A DNA stretch of 64,000 bases, from the NCBI GenBank assembly GCA_034769895.1, contig CM068373.1:435903080-435967079 (forward strand), in the 5' to 3' direction. The stretch is from Magicicada septendecula. Its lineage: Eukaryota > Arthropoda > Insecta > Hemiptera > Cicadidae. Below, piece by piece: positions 11,936 to 22,716 of this stretch. The notes beneath the pieces are model-generated. The model was not told the DNA's origin. It searched no databases and saw nothing but the letters and a program-made list of their open reading frames with translations. Both the position numbers and the translations under genes were made by a program. The first letter of the stretch is position 1; every line of letters begins with the position of its first letter.

Positions 11936-12740
11936 GATGTATCGAGAAGCGTATAGAGTCACCTCCTTACCATTCACGACTACCTGTGGCTAGCTGGTGT
12001 TTCTGTAAAAACAATATTCAACGTCTAACATTTTCTAGATAAAGAAGGAACATGCATTATGGTTAATAAGTTAGTATTATTAAATACACAGTTTTAATAG
12101 GTTAGTATTACATATCTACCACTTTTTAGATAAAGAAGGAGTATGCACTACGGTTAATAGCTTATGCTACAAGATACATGTGTTTATTTTAAAAATTAGT
12201 ACAGTAACATACAAGACAGGTTACAAGAACAATTGCTGGAAGAAACGGAGAATAAACAGTTACAGTGAGGTCAAAAGACTTAGAATTGAGCACTACAGAG
12301 TCAATTGGGTTTGTAAAGAAACGTCTAACCCAATGTACTATCATTACACACAATAATGTACTATCATTACCTAACCAACCACAACACTCATGTAGAGTAG
12401 ACGTATTATTTAAGAAGTATCTGTGCCTCAACCCAGTACTAAATCCAGTATACTGTAACAGGATCTACTGTTCCACACTGTAAATAAAGAAGACACGCAA
12501 TAATATATATCTATGTGTCGGCTGAGGAGATTGGAATGGCTGTTTACTTACCACTTTACCTGGTATTTTGGTCACTTAACCAAATATTGGTATGGAGAAC
12601 CATACGTGACTTCCATGTTCTAAGATTTATATTTAAAATGCAAAATGAAATGTTTCCATAGAAACTACTTCTTTCCACTTATTGCTTCAGCCTTAACCAC
12701 AGTACTGTAGTCACTAACGTATACCACCACACGTTATCGC
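11936..12740. other. Non-coding stretch with a short direct duplication
   Basis: No gene was recognised. Two ~46-bp copies of a segment containing AGATAAAGAAGGA lie near 12030-12075 and 12120-12165. The rest is AT-rich, with small ORFs that have no recognisable product. Confidence 0.4.
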
Positions 12741-12744
12741 ACTC

Positions 12745-12802
12745 GATTTTCACTGATGATGGCAGTCGACGGCACTGCGGAAACGTTCGGTTTTGGTGAA
12801 AA
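12745..12802 (+). ncRNA. Hammerhead ribozyme core, orphan PLE end
   Basis: CTGATGA (12753-12759) is followed by a stem II built on GCAGT/ACTGC with one bulge, then GAAA (12780-12783), a C-G stem III and the UU cleavage site. TTTTCA before the core can pair with TGAAAA downstream after an internal loop (stem I). No PLE coding sequence directly precedes it, so it marks the end of a truncated or deleted PLE. Confidence 0.6.
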
Positions 12803-12884
12803 CATTGGACTAAGGCCAAACAGCCCGGGAAGGAATTTTAACAACAAACTACTACTATGTTGCCGATAACGTAGTACACATATA

Positions 12885-12975
12885 AAAATTATCCCCTCCC
12901 CCTTCAACTATAATTTTCATTTATAGAAAATTACCCCCACCCCGTTCAACTAGCCTCTTCATTTATAGATATTTC
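12885..12975. repeat. Short tandem duplication (~60-bp unit, two copies)
   Basis: Two adjacent copies of a C-rich run plus TTCAACTA and a TTCATTTATAGA segment, diverged by a few bases. No function is visible. Confidence 0.5.
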
Positions 12976-13057
12976 ATCTACGTTTCTACAGTGGATTATT
13001 AAGATCTTATTATCAGGATACTTTATATCTAAATTAAGTACTTTACTCTTATTATTA

Positions 13058-13160
13058 TATATATAAACTTTCACATATGAACTTACTTTGGTTATCATTT
13101 TCCCATACGTTTCAAGGTGATGTGCCTCTACTTCAGTGGGAGTAAATACTGAATGTCATT
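13058..13160 (-). repeat. Degenerate PLE terminal segment with hammerhead-like core
   Basis: This segment matches one arm of the palindrome at 21041-21234. On the minus strand it keeps CCCA, a CTGAAG-type core, GAAAC and the TGGG partner of stem I, but the core is imperfect. It directly precedes the truncated PLE-B copy at 13166. Confidence 0.5.
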
Positions 13161-13165
13161 GTTAC

Positions 13166-13840
13166 AGAATGTTACAAACTAGCTGCCTTCAGAACCATGA
13201 TACATAGACTTAACAACATCCCCTTAGATGAAAAAGACTACAAAGACGAACTAAACACGATAAAATATCTAGCAGAATCTAATGGATATGACAGAACAAT
13301 AGTCAGTAAACTCCTACACAAAACACAAAACAAACAACAGACAAAGACAGAAAACAACAAATTCATAACACTAACATACATCAACAAACAAATTGAAAAA
13401 ATAGCCCACAAATTTAAAAAAGCAGGATACAGAATCGCTTACAAAACTACTAACAAAACAGAACACACACTATCAAAAAACACACACAAAGCACAAAACA
13501 AATTCGATCTACCCGGTGTTTACAAGCTAAATTGCTCAAATTGCAATAAATTCTACATAGGCCAGACAGGACGTTGCTTCAAACAGAGATACATTGAACA
13601 CACAAAGGCACTCCACTCCACTACAGAATCCACCTTCGCAAACCACCTCATTGAAGCAAACCACACATATAAAAACATCGACAATAACATGAACATTCTA
13701 CACGTACACACAAAAGGCCGAAAACTAGACACTCTAGAACAATTGGAATATACAAACACACAAAAACAAATAAAAACGACATCCTAAATGAACAGACACA
13801 ATTCAAATCACACGCATTATTCGAACATATCTCACCCCAC
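13166..13840 (+). pseudogene. PLE-B RT/GIY-YIG C-terminal fragment
   Basis: Encodes the stretch after the RT core (TMIHRLNNIPLDEKDYKDEL) and the GIY-YIG nuclease (GVYKLNCSNC, YIGQTGRCFKQRY). The catalytic YVDD region is absent because of truncation. Relative to PLE-B at 22717-25149, the frame is lost after LDTLEQLE, so the last part is read in another frame. Confidence 0.88.
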
Positions 13841-13908
13841 ACACACAGCATTGATCTTTCGAAATTCGATTCCGTCACCCACAACAAGACGGGCAGCGCT
13901 ACCAGCGG

Positions 13909-13953
13909 CAGCCTCTGAAGAAGCCTTTTAAAGGAGAAAACCGGTTCAGGCTG
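13909..13953 (+). ncRNA. Hammerhead ribozyme in truncated PLE-B copy
   Basis: CAGCCT (13909-13914) pairs perfectly with AGGCTG (13948-13953) as stem I. The core is CTGAAGA (13915-13921), stem II is CCTTT/AAAGG, then GAAA (13936-13939), stem III ACC/GGT without a loop, and the UC cleavage site after 13947. Every conserved core position is kept. Confidence 0.85.
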
Positions 13954-14299
13954 TAAGGTAAAACTTTACGCTTTTACTTATAAAAAAAATAGTGTTCCGA
14001 GTCGTTAATGTAATAGTGATATTTAGTTAAGTAACGGACATGTCATGGACAACGAAATCCAAGAAATAACATAAGAATATAGAATAAAGTAATTTGTAAA
14101 TATCGTTATACTTCTGACATGTAAAGTAGTATACATCAATAGTCTACTCTCATACAGTATACGAATTTGTTGGAAAATATCAGGCACACTACTTGGCAAG
14201 TGTTCAACACTGATTTAAATGTTTTGTTTAATGCAAACATTGAAACACACTATACACAAGAAATAGAACTCATCATGAACATAACGTGATTATATTACT

Positions 14300-14463
14300 T
14301 CTTATGGTATAAGAATATGATATCGGTTTTTTGTTTAATATCCACTTGTAAAGGAAAAAATACAGCAGATAATTATTTTATAAATAACTTTGTTACAGCT
14401 GCTGTGAAGTTGTTTAGATTAAATAATGTAACCTAACCAACTTTTAAGTATTGAATATTAAAG
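14300..14463. repeat. Interspersed repeat, copy 1 of a ~160-bp direct pair
   Basis: Matches 15155-15318 in the same orientation, including the shared segment TTACAGCTGCTGTGAAGTTG. The copies are separated by ~0.7 kb. No known family was recognised. Confidence 0.7.
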
Positions 14464-15154
14464 TATAAGTATATTTAATCCTGAGAGAAAATGAACAATT
14501 AACACCAGTTTTTGAAAGAACCATGAAAGGAGAGAAGATGAGCTTGTGTACGAAATGCAAAGTGGAGTATCTTATGTAGAGATGAAAGCTCAAAAGTTCA
14601 AGGCAAATACATATGAATGGAGATGATTGGTAATATCTGGGACCTGTCACACAACAGAACACCATACAATGATGATACTGTGTATGTATGATGTAATGTG
14701 CCTGCTTTTAATATTTTCAAAGGATTTTAATACTTTGTTTCGACTGGTTTCACTGTGTAAATTAGAAACCTGAATATAGTGCTAGAAGTTTCAGTTCCTC
14801 AGCCTGCGTAATGATGATGTAAGCCTAAATGTTTCTACCCTTTTCTTGTGCCTGCAAAGAAAAATAAATTAGGCCTACATCACCGGACACACAAAGTACT
14901 GACATATGAACATTAATCAATTATTTTGTTTAATCAGTCAACATTCTAGGAGACCAATATTAAAGGGTTTACAGATTATTGACCCGTCCACCAAAACACA
15001 CACACACACAGGTTCTGATATGTGTTACAATTGTGTCTTATTTTCAGCCAACCGTTCTTTTACAAGTGAAATCAGTACAATTATACCTCGTGAGTATAAG
15101 GTTAGTTTAATCTGTAACCTATGATATTAAAAATAATAATACACTGCACATGAT

Positions 15155-15318
15155 TATTACACTTTATATGATATCAGCTTTTTGGCTTAATATCCACTTG
15201 TAAAAGAAAATATACAAAATGATTATTATTTTATAATTAACTTTGTTACAGCTGCTGTGAAGTTGTTTAGATTAAATAATGTAACCTAACCTACTTTTAA
15301 GTACTGAATACTTTTAAT
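15155..15318. repeat. Interspersed repeat, copy 2 of a ~160-bp direct pair
   Basis: Second copy of the segment at 14300-14463, diverged at around a tenth of positions. The interval 14464-15154 has only short ORFs and a small CA run, with no recognisable gene. Confidence 0.7.
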
Positions 15319-15517
15319 GTGTCATGTACTGTGTTCAATAAGGAAACAAAATACTTTTACAGAATACTTAAAATCCTTGAAAATGGTATTGGATTAAGCT
15401 TGAGCAATGAATAATTAAACGAAGCAAGTGATTTCAAAGTCAATATCATTATGAAAACGTATTCTAAATAGAACATACTTACCAAAATTTATAATACTTA
15501 CCAAAATCATATTTTTT

Positions 15518-16399
15518 TTAGTAAGAAGGGGGCTCATATTTGTTGATGGTTTCCAGCATTTTCTGGAACAAATCCTCATTTCTATTTCTTGTTCGCCACA
15601 TGAACTCACTTAAATAGGAATCTAAGCGTTCCCTTCTCGTACCACATTCAATCATGTTTCGCCGTTTACAGGACCGCCACATGCTTTCTACGCCTTGAGT
15701 ATGAGCTCCAGTTTCAGGATCCACAAAGTTATAACTATGGTTTACAGTCAAATGACTGTACTGTTGTGGCAAATTAACAATTTGACGGTACGAACACCAC
15801 TCATCTGACATTATAGTAGACCCTGGTTCAATATTTGCAACTATGAGAGGTAGGAGGGTAGCGGCTGATCTATCTTCCACACTACACAGAAAGCATTCCT
15901 TTGTTTCTCGGCAGTATCCACCGAACACCCACTGTTGTGGATACACTCGGCCAACATTATTTTTCCTCTTGGCAAACACACTTTCGTCAATTTCAACTGT
16001 TAAATTCGGCCCTCCAATTTTCTTTGGGTTTCTCATGACGTCTACGGTACAGATATATCTTAAGTAAGCCGTCCAGTCTGTGTGTGTGTTGACGCCGATT
16101 TCCAGTTGTTTTTTACTGTTTTTCACACTACTTTGGCCTTCACACCACAAATAAATAAATTTTATTATTGTTCTCAGCGGTAATTTGGACCCCTCTAAAA
16201 ATGTGCCCTTGCGAACTACTTTATACTCACGGCAAGTCCTCTTATTACAGCACCAACGCTGTTGCTGCCCAAGAGCTAATACCATGTCGTGTCCTTGTTC
16301 ACATCGACGAGGATTGTGAATCAAACCTTTTTCTTGAAGAAAAGAAATTGCATCCTCTTCTGTACCAATAACACTCAACAGTTCATCGTAGCTAATCAT
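15518..16399 (-). CDS. Merlin-superfamily transposase, open 293-aa copy
   Basis: An uninterrupted ORF encodes an IS1016/ISXO2-like DDE transposase. Near the N terminus is a Cys-rich, zinc-ribbon-like segment (CEQGH about 33-37, CCNKRTC about 50-56). The catalytic triad is visible: D138 in VEIDESVFAKRK, D199 in IMSDEW, and E238 in TGAHTQGVESMW, the spacing expected for the family. A basic tail follows (RSCKRRNMIECGTRRERL). The start ATG at 16399 gives the usual length for insect Merlin proteins. It would cut and paste the element's DNA in the nucleus. The decayed sister copy lies at 11040-11935. Terminal repeats were not resolved with confidence. The ORF being intact suggests a young insertion. 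Confidence 0.9.
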   Translation of the reverse strand: MISYDELLSVIGTEEDAISFLQEKGLIHNPRRCEQGHDMVLALGQQQRWCCNKRTCREYKVVRKGTFLEGSKLPLRTIIKFIYLWCEGQSSVKNSKKQLEIGVNTHTDWTAYLRYICTVDVMRNPKKIGGPNLTVEIDESVFAKRKNNVGRVYPQQWVFGGYCRETKECFLCSVEDRSAATLLPLIVANIEPGSTIMSDEWCSYRQIVNLPQQYSHLTVNHSYNFVDPETGAHTQGVESMWRSCKRRNMIECGTRRERLDSYLSEFMWRTRNRNEDLFQKMLETINKYEPPSY

Positions 16400-18690
16400 T
16401 TTTTAATTAAATGAATGTCAAACTCACAACACAACACTGATTAAAAATGTAATGAAACAAGCGAACAAGCGTCATACCTATTCGCGCGTCAGCCATCGTA
16501 ACAACACAATTTTACCGCGTGCTGTAAAGTGTAATGTAAAATAAAAGACCACATGGTGTCTTTGGCTATTCTAAGCAAAATTAAAGAGCTTTAGGAAAAA
16601 ACTTTAAAACAAATTTAAAGACTCCCTGTATTAAGTCTTTTAAAGTCTACTAAAATAAACGTTTCTTTTTCATACATGTTATTTCAATTTATTTTCATAG
16701 CAATTAAAATTAAAAGTGCTAACTGAAGATAGCGACACACCATACATTTGCGGTTAGGTGGGGTAATTGTAAACGGAAAATGGATTGAAACATTTTGATT
16801 GATTAAAAATTGTGTATACATTTTAAAATTGAAATAACTGCAAATATTTCAACCTTTTGTTATTATGTTGCGTACAAAAAATTGTTTAAATATAAATAAT
16901 AAATACAGCTCTAAAATTCAATTTACGGGTACCCCAATTTACAATTACCCTTGACATCTTAGAAGTAATTGTAAACAAGTGTTTTCTTTATCCTTTGAAA
17001 CTAAAAAACTGACACTCCTCTTGAAATTGAAAAAAGATTTTAGGGTACCCAGATTTTAATGTACTTGTTTGGTTATACGTTAGATTGTACTAGGTTATAA
17101 ATTGGAAGTAAATTCCGGTACTTCGAATAAATACAACCTTTATAATTCTACACACGGATATTTTTATTATTGGCATCAAATAGTATTATTGTTTAATACA
17201 CGTTCAATGAGGCCAGTCCAGTTTTTTAAGGCTAGGAGAAACCTTGAAATGTTTGGAGCATCAGTAGGTCATCATGATGGATCTAATAATCAAACTTCAG
17301 TTTCTGTGAAAAGCTGGCAGATTTGAGTAGCCACTTGATAAAGGATGGTATTGTAAAAGCAACAATTCTTTCAGAATTATTTTATAACCCTGTCAGTCTG
17401 CAAATAACTATCACTCCTTTAGATCATCAGCAGATTTAAACTTTTCTTATTTGTGCTAGGAATGTATCATGTAAAACTGCTGGAAGCATGGTATACAAAG
17501 TTTCTATTATCCTTTTCAAGGTTGATGACCAAAACAAAAAGTACTACTTATAATTCATCATTGTAGCAGTTACACAGCAGTATACTAAACATCTCTTGGT
17601 TAATTACCTGTACTCTGGTCAGGTAGGACACAATGAATCATTCAAAACAAGTACAATTCAGTGTCAATGTCTAGTGTTTATGTGTCACTGCTACCCATAG
17701 TGAATCATTTGTATTGTACATAACAAATAGTATTCTGACTGTACACGTTTTTCATCTGACAAGAATTTTATACTTAGGCAAACTCATTTAATGGTGTAAC
17801 CTTCTGTAATATGTGCCAAACAAGTATTCATAAAATTAATATTTGTGTCAAATTGTGTTTTATTTATTTCAAACAAAATCTGTTTTGTGGACATAACTTT
17901 ATGTCCAATACAATTATTATGTTATTTCTTTTTAGTATCCCTTATAGATTTGCGTGATCAAAACTTTTAATACTAAAACTTTTTTTCAGCTGATAACCAT
18001 GCTTTGTTGAGATTATTAAAGAAAAGTTTTGCTCATTCAGTGATGTGGCATCTTCAGTGATAAAGTTGAGTCTCATCGTGGTAAAACTACTGAAGACTTC
18101 ATAGAATTGGAAAATTAATGAGAATAATATTCTTACAACCAGTGACAAGAATTATGAACTTAAAACAGTGGAATGAATTACTGAATACCAGATACACTCA
18201 ATTGCTAAAACAAACACACTTATATTACAACAGTTCTCTTTATATAATTATCCAGGACACACTGTATAGCCTACAAACAGTAATAAAAAAATCACAGTAG
18301 TTTACAACACAAGTAAACAATTGATCATTTGTCACTTTTATTAAAAACTGCTGTCTAATATCATCCTATATGAATGCACAACCTACTACACCAACTTTCT
18401 AAAACTCAGCTGGTGGCAACATCCTAATTATCAGGCTAATGTGATAAAGTTCCAGATGAATGCCAAGAGTGTGGCTCTAGAATATTCTGCAGTGCTGCTG
18501 ATTAACAGTATGTGATCAGCATCACATAGAGTACTACACATTTAAGCTATCTAATTGACTTGGTATTAGAATATTAGTAAAATGTGCTTGTTAACCAAAT
18601 AGTGTCTTGTTACTCCTGAAAATCCCATTTCACTAAGAGCATTTTAGAAGTCTGGGTTATCTTTTATGTTTCACTCCACAAACATGCCTT
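16400..18690. other. Intergenic stretch without recognisable gene
   Basis: AT-rich sequence. The first ~100 bp upstream of the Merlin ORF is shared with the other Merlin copy. A fragment at about 17060-17160 resembles the repeat family at 20160-20520 (both contain TTCGAATAAATACA). The rest shows nothing I can name. Confidence 0.4.
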
Positions 18691-18696
18691 TAGTTC

Positions 18697-19400
18697 AGCA
18701 TTTCTAAACCTATTGGGCATGAGCCACTGCAGGGTCCCGAGAGGGCATTTGGTGGGTTGCAAAGTCAGGTTCGGAAATTTATTTACTGTGTCTTAAAAAG
18801 CTACTACATGTAAATAACTAAGATATATCATTTTAACAATTTAAATTCAACCTGTTTTGTACATAGTCTAAACTGTACATTTTTGTTATTCATGCTCTAC
18901 CATTGTTTTTTACCAGCTCTGATGTTTAACTCTCTATAACCAGATTGAAAGTTGCTTCCCAGAGGGATACAGTGAATTCAATTGGATTCAAGACCCATTC
19001 TTGTATTTTGAAAGTTCTAACATGTTGTCAGTAAAACTAAATGAGCAATTGTGTGATATCATCTGTGATGCTGGGATTAAAACTAAATTTTTAGTAAATT
19101 ATCTGGTATAGTTAGTGATAACATGAGACATGTCATGGACAACAAAATCCATAAACTTTTAGATTCTGACTTAACAAAGTTCTGGATATCTTTAAGAGAT
19201 GAATATCCTGAACTTTCGGAGTTGCTCATCCCATTCCCCACCTCATTCTTGAGTGAAATGGGATTTTCATCTCAAGTGAAAAGCAAGCACACAAATAGAC
19301 TTGACGCACACTCAGATTTATGACTTAATTTAACCACTCTTGAATCCAACATACCCCAGCTTTTGCAGAAAAAGCAGCTCCAACTGTCACATTAGTAACT
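18697..19400 (+). pseudogene. hAT transposase C-terminal remnant (ZBED5-like)
   Basis: The fragment starts at CAGCATTTCTAAACC, which resembles a hAT end. Between 18950 and 19395 the plus strand encodes pieces typical of the C-terminal part of ZBED5/SCAND3-type hAT proteins: WIQDPFLYFES, EQLCDIICDAG, KFWISLRDEYPELSELLIPF and SEMGFSSQVKSKH, ending in LLQKKQLQLSH. The pieces sit in more than one frame and contain stops, so the gene is dead. The N-terminal BED finger and the catalytic core are missing, so an internal deletion is likely. Confidence 0.7.
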
Positions 19401-19619
19401 AATGATTAGTTAGGCAAGTAAAAACTCTTTTGTTTTTAACTTCAGCATGTGTTTATTAGAGCAAATTAGTCTTTTGAATTACATATTTGCTTTTCTATAA
19501 TTAAGTGTATATATAATTTGTTTAAGCATAAAAGAAGGCTTAAAGTTCTCAGTGTTACCAAAAATATGATTATAAAGTGGGTGCACACCCCTACAAGTAG
19601 TTCTGCCATGCACACCCCC

Positions 19620-20540
19620 TACAAGTCTAATTAATTTTAAAAATCTAAAAGGTTAAGTTAGATAATTAAACGTAGACACAACCTCCCAAAATCGTCTCTG
19701 TACCGTAATTATGTGCGATAAATGGAAACTAATTTCTGTACTTCCAATAAGTACACCCTTTTAATAAAATATTTGCCAATAAACCCCAATAAAATATGCA
19801 CCAATAACGAAGCCTACTATCTAACTTATCTAAGTTAGATAATTAAACGTTGACACAACCTCCCAAAATCGTCTCTGTACCGTAATTATGTGCATACATG
19901 GAAACTAATTTCTGTACTTCCATTAAATACACCCTTTTAATAAAATATGTGCCAGTAAACCCCAATAAAATATGCATCAATAACGAAGCCTACTATCTAA
20001 GTTAGATAATTAAACGTAGACACAACCTCCCAAAATCGTCTCTGTACCGTAATTATGTGCGATAAATGGAAACTAATTTCTGTACTTCCAATAAATACAC
20101 CCTTTTAATAAAATATGTACCAATAAACTCCAATCAAATATGTACGAATAACGTAGCCTACTAGGTTATACGTTCTAAATTGGAAGTACCGATAGGTTTT
20201 AATTCGAATACATACAGCCTTTTATCCATACAATAAATATAGCCTTTGAATGTACACTAACAAAGGAAATTTTTGTTAAATCTAATTAATTTTAAAAATC
20301 TAAAAGGTTAAGTTACATTGTTAAACGTAGACACAACCTCCAAAAATCGTCTGTGTACCGTAATTATGTGCGATAAATGGAAACTAATTTCTGTACTTCC
20401 AATAAATACACCCTTTTAATAAAATATGTGCCAATAAACTCCAATAAAATATGTAAATAGGTTATAGGTCTACGTTCTAAATTGGAACTAGGTTTTAATT
20501 CCGGTACTTCGAATAAATACAGCCTTTAATGTTATGTACA
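19620..20540. repeat. Degenerate tandem repeat, ~165-180-bp unit
   Basis: The anchor ACAACCTCC recurs at 19678, 19855, 20022 and 20333, each within a unit that also holds TACCGTAATTATGTGC and TTTCTGTACTTCCA. Spacings are 177, 167 and 311 bp, the last including an unrelated or extra-diverged stretch. A further copy at 25970-26070 lies on the other side of the hAT insertion, so the array was split by that insertion. Confidence 0.85.
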
Positions 20541-20550
20541 GCAGCCTTGT

Positions 20551-20558
20551 ATCCATAC
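20551..20558 (+). repeat. 8-bp target-site duplication, left, of hAT element
   Basis: ATCCATAC here is repeated exactly at 25884-25891. Eight-bp duplications are diagnostic of hAT insertion. Confidence 0.9.
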
Positions 20559-21040
20559 TAGAGGTGGGCCGATATACCTGTAATAGGTATTTTGGAACGA
20601 TATTCTTGTGGAACGGATGTAACAGTGACTGAAAAGTTGAAATACCTGTTATTCGCGGCGACGCTGTTCCGAGTCGAGACACGCCACCCTCGCTGTTCCG
20701 AGTCGAGACACACCCCCTACGCACCTACACAGACACACACACACACACACAAAGTACGCAAGATCACGTAAACCAAGGCCAAATACTAGGCGTACAAAAA
20801 TATCGCTGGAACGCAAGGAACAGCCAGTAACGCGTTATTTAAAATACTAGGTATTTCAAATACTAGTGGTATCACCGATACACAAGGAACAACGCGTTCC
20901 AGAGTAATAGTAATATTTTAGTAACACCTAATATTTTAGGAACACCTAGTATTTTAGGAACAGGTAGCATCAAGCATATTTCGAGTAGGAAATGTAAATT
21001 ATCTTGTTGTTGCATCCTCTTCGTTCACTTATTAATTTAA

Positions 21041-21234
21041 TAATATATATATATACTTTCACTTATGAACTTACTATTGTCACTTCCCAAACGTTTCAAG
21101 ATGTTGTTTCTCTTCTTCAGTGGGTTGAGTACTCATGTGTTGTACTCAACCCACTGAAGAAGAGAAACAACATCTTGAAACGTTTGGGAAGTGACAATAG
21201 TAAGTTCATAAGTGAAAGTATATATATATTATTA
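21041..21234. repeat. Near-perfect 92-bp palindrome with 9-bp loop
   Basis: Arms 21041-21132 and 21142-21234 are nearly exact reverse complements, differing only in the length of a TA run. Each arm carries a hammerhead-type core, so the palindrome looks like two PLE ends joined head to head. A diverged single arm lies at 13058-13160. Confidence 0.92.
21149..21190 (+). ncRNA. Hammerhead ribozyme core in right palindrome arm
   Basis: CCCA (21150-21153) pairs with TGGG (21185-21188) as stem I. CTGAAGA (21154-21160), a weak AGA/TCT stem II, GAAA (21177-21180), a one-pair C-G stem III and the UU cleavage site follow. The mirror copy lies on the minus strand in the left arm at about 21084-21125. 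The weak stem II makes activity uncertain. Confidence 0.6.
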
Positions 21235-21786
21235 GGAAATATAAGTATATACTGTAGTACGAGCCACTTTTTCGTCCTGTATACTTCATTCTGCGCAAAG
21301 AGACGAAGCTGTTTTTAATAAAGGAAATAATTCATCCTGCTGTTACATTTATTCTCGTGTGATATGCAGATATAGAATACAGATTATATGCTAATAAATT
21401 ATATATTATACTAGTCACCAACTTGTAACTAAAATCGGTTGGTAAAACTTTATGTTTTTACTCAAAAAAACTTTATGCTCCGAGTAGTTAGTGAAATCGT
21501 ATTTAATTATATTGAGTTATAACCAAGGTTACTCTATAATAAGGTTGGGCCCGAACCGAAACGAATTGCTATTGGCTGTTGAAATGACGTCACCATCGAG
21601 GAACGAGCTGTGCGGTAAATACCTCTCAATACAAATAATATGTTATTTTTTTATTAACTACAGTTTGTTTGTTATTTATATTTTTATTTACGAACTTATT
21701 TTAGTGAATGAAGTACGTAATAATGTTATATGAAGCGAATGTTTGCGTAATTTAAATGTGTACGCTTTTAATATTAATCGTATATC

Positions 21787-22479
21787 CAGGCCCCGATTTC
21801 AGGTACCTTGCACCCTGGGCAAAGCATTCTTATAGCCGCCCCCTTTCATTTTTTTACTTTCCTCCCCCACCCCCACCACCTTTCACTAGGGAAACAACAA
21901 ACTATAATAAAAATAAACATTTGACAGTTTTTATCTGTGATGAAATAACTGAAATTATATATAATTATACATATTTCACTACTAAGAGAACACATTTTTT
22001 TGCACAACGAAGTGAACGCGATAACATTGAAAGCGTATACTGAAAGGAAACATCAAACATGAAAGAGGAAATGACTGTATTAATTTTTTTTTTACCGCAG
22101 TGTAAACAAGTTTGTTGTCAGTAAGAGTTGCAAGTTACTGATACTGAGTAAAGATATCAGGCGACATCCGCCGCTGTCGTTTATCAAAAGGCTAGGCTAT
22201 ACGTCAAACATATAAGCAAAAGGCTATAAGGCAAACATCACACACACACACGCACAGAGGAAACTACGCGTAATATAATATTATTCATTACATATTCCTT
22301 GGCGCGTGCCGGCGTTCATTCGAACGTAGTTTCCTTCATTCCTAGAATTTTAACAATAACACTCAACTGTCTACTGTCTTATAGTCTTAACGCGTATTGT
22401 ATTTCGTTCCTTGGCGCCCCCTTGGACCAGGCGCCCTCTGGGCATTTGCCCAGTCAGCTCATTTAAAGCCCGGGGTCTG
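21787..22479. mobile_element. Small non-autonomous hAT (MITE-like), 693 bp
   Basis: The ends CAGGCCCCG and CGGGGTCTG form an imperfect inverted pair, flanked by CGTATATC (21779-21786) and CGTATAGC (22480-22487), an 8-bp duplication with one mismatch. The interior has no transposase. It lies in the PLE-B leader, so it inserted after PLE-B arrived or travelled with it. Confidence 0.75.
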
Positions 22480-22716
22480 CGTATAGCAACTGAAGAAGCA
22501 GTACGGATTTCCTATACATAATTGTTAATAAACCGATTGATAGTCGGAAAAATAATACCGAAACACCTTGCTAAAAATTAAATTTAGTAATTAGATCAGT
22601 CTAGACCGATATAAACAAAGCCTGAATACTAATGAAGCAAATTTTAGTAGACTAATTACAGAAGTGACTCGTTTTATCAAACTATACACTTATAACCTTT
22701 GATTATACACTAACCT

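Larger units (their letters stand above)
13166..14022 (+). mobile_element. 5'-truncated copy of Penelope-like element B
   Basis: The sequence is collinear and nearly identical (roughly 95% or better by eye) with 24364-25215 of the full PLE-B. It starts inside the RT region at the LAAFRTMIHRL segment and runs through the GIY-YIG nuclease, hammerhead and terminal sequence. Similarity ends at about 14022. The 5' truncation is what incomplete reverse transcription gives. Confidence 0.9.

Noticed and set aside
21756-22043. 95-codon ORF with proline run
   Set aside because: It starts outside and runs into the 693-bp hAT MITE; the proline run is a C-rich stretch of the MITE.
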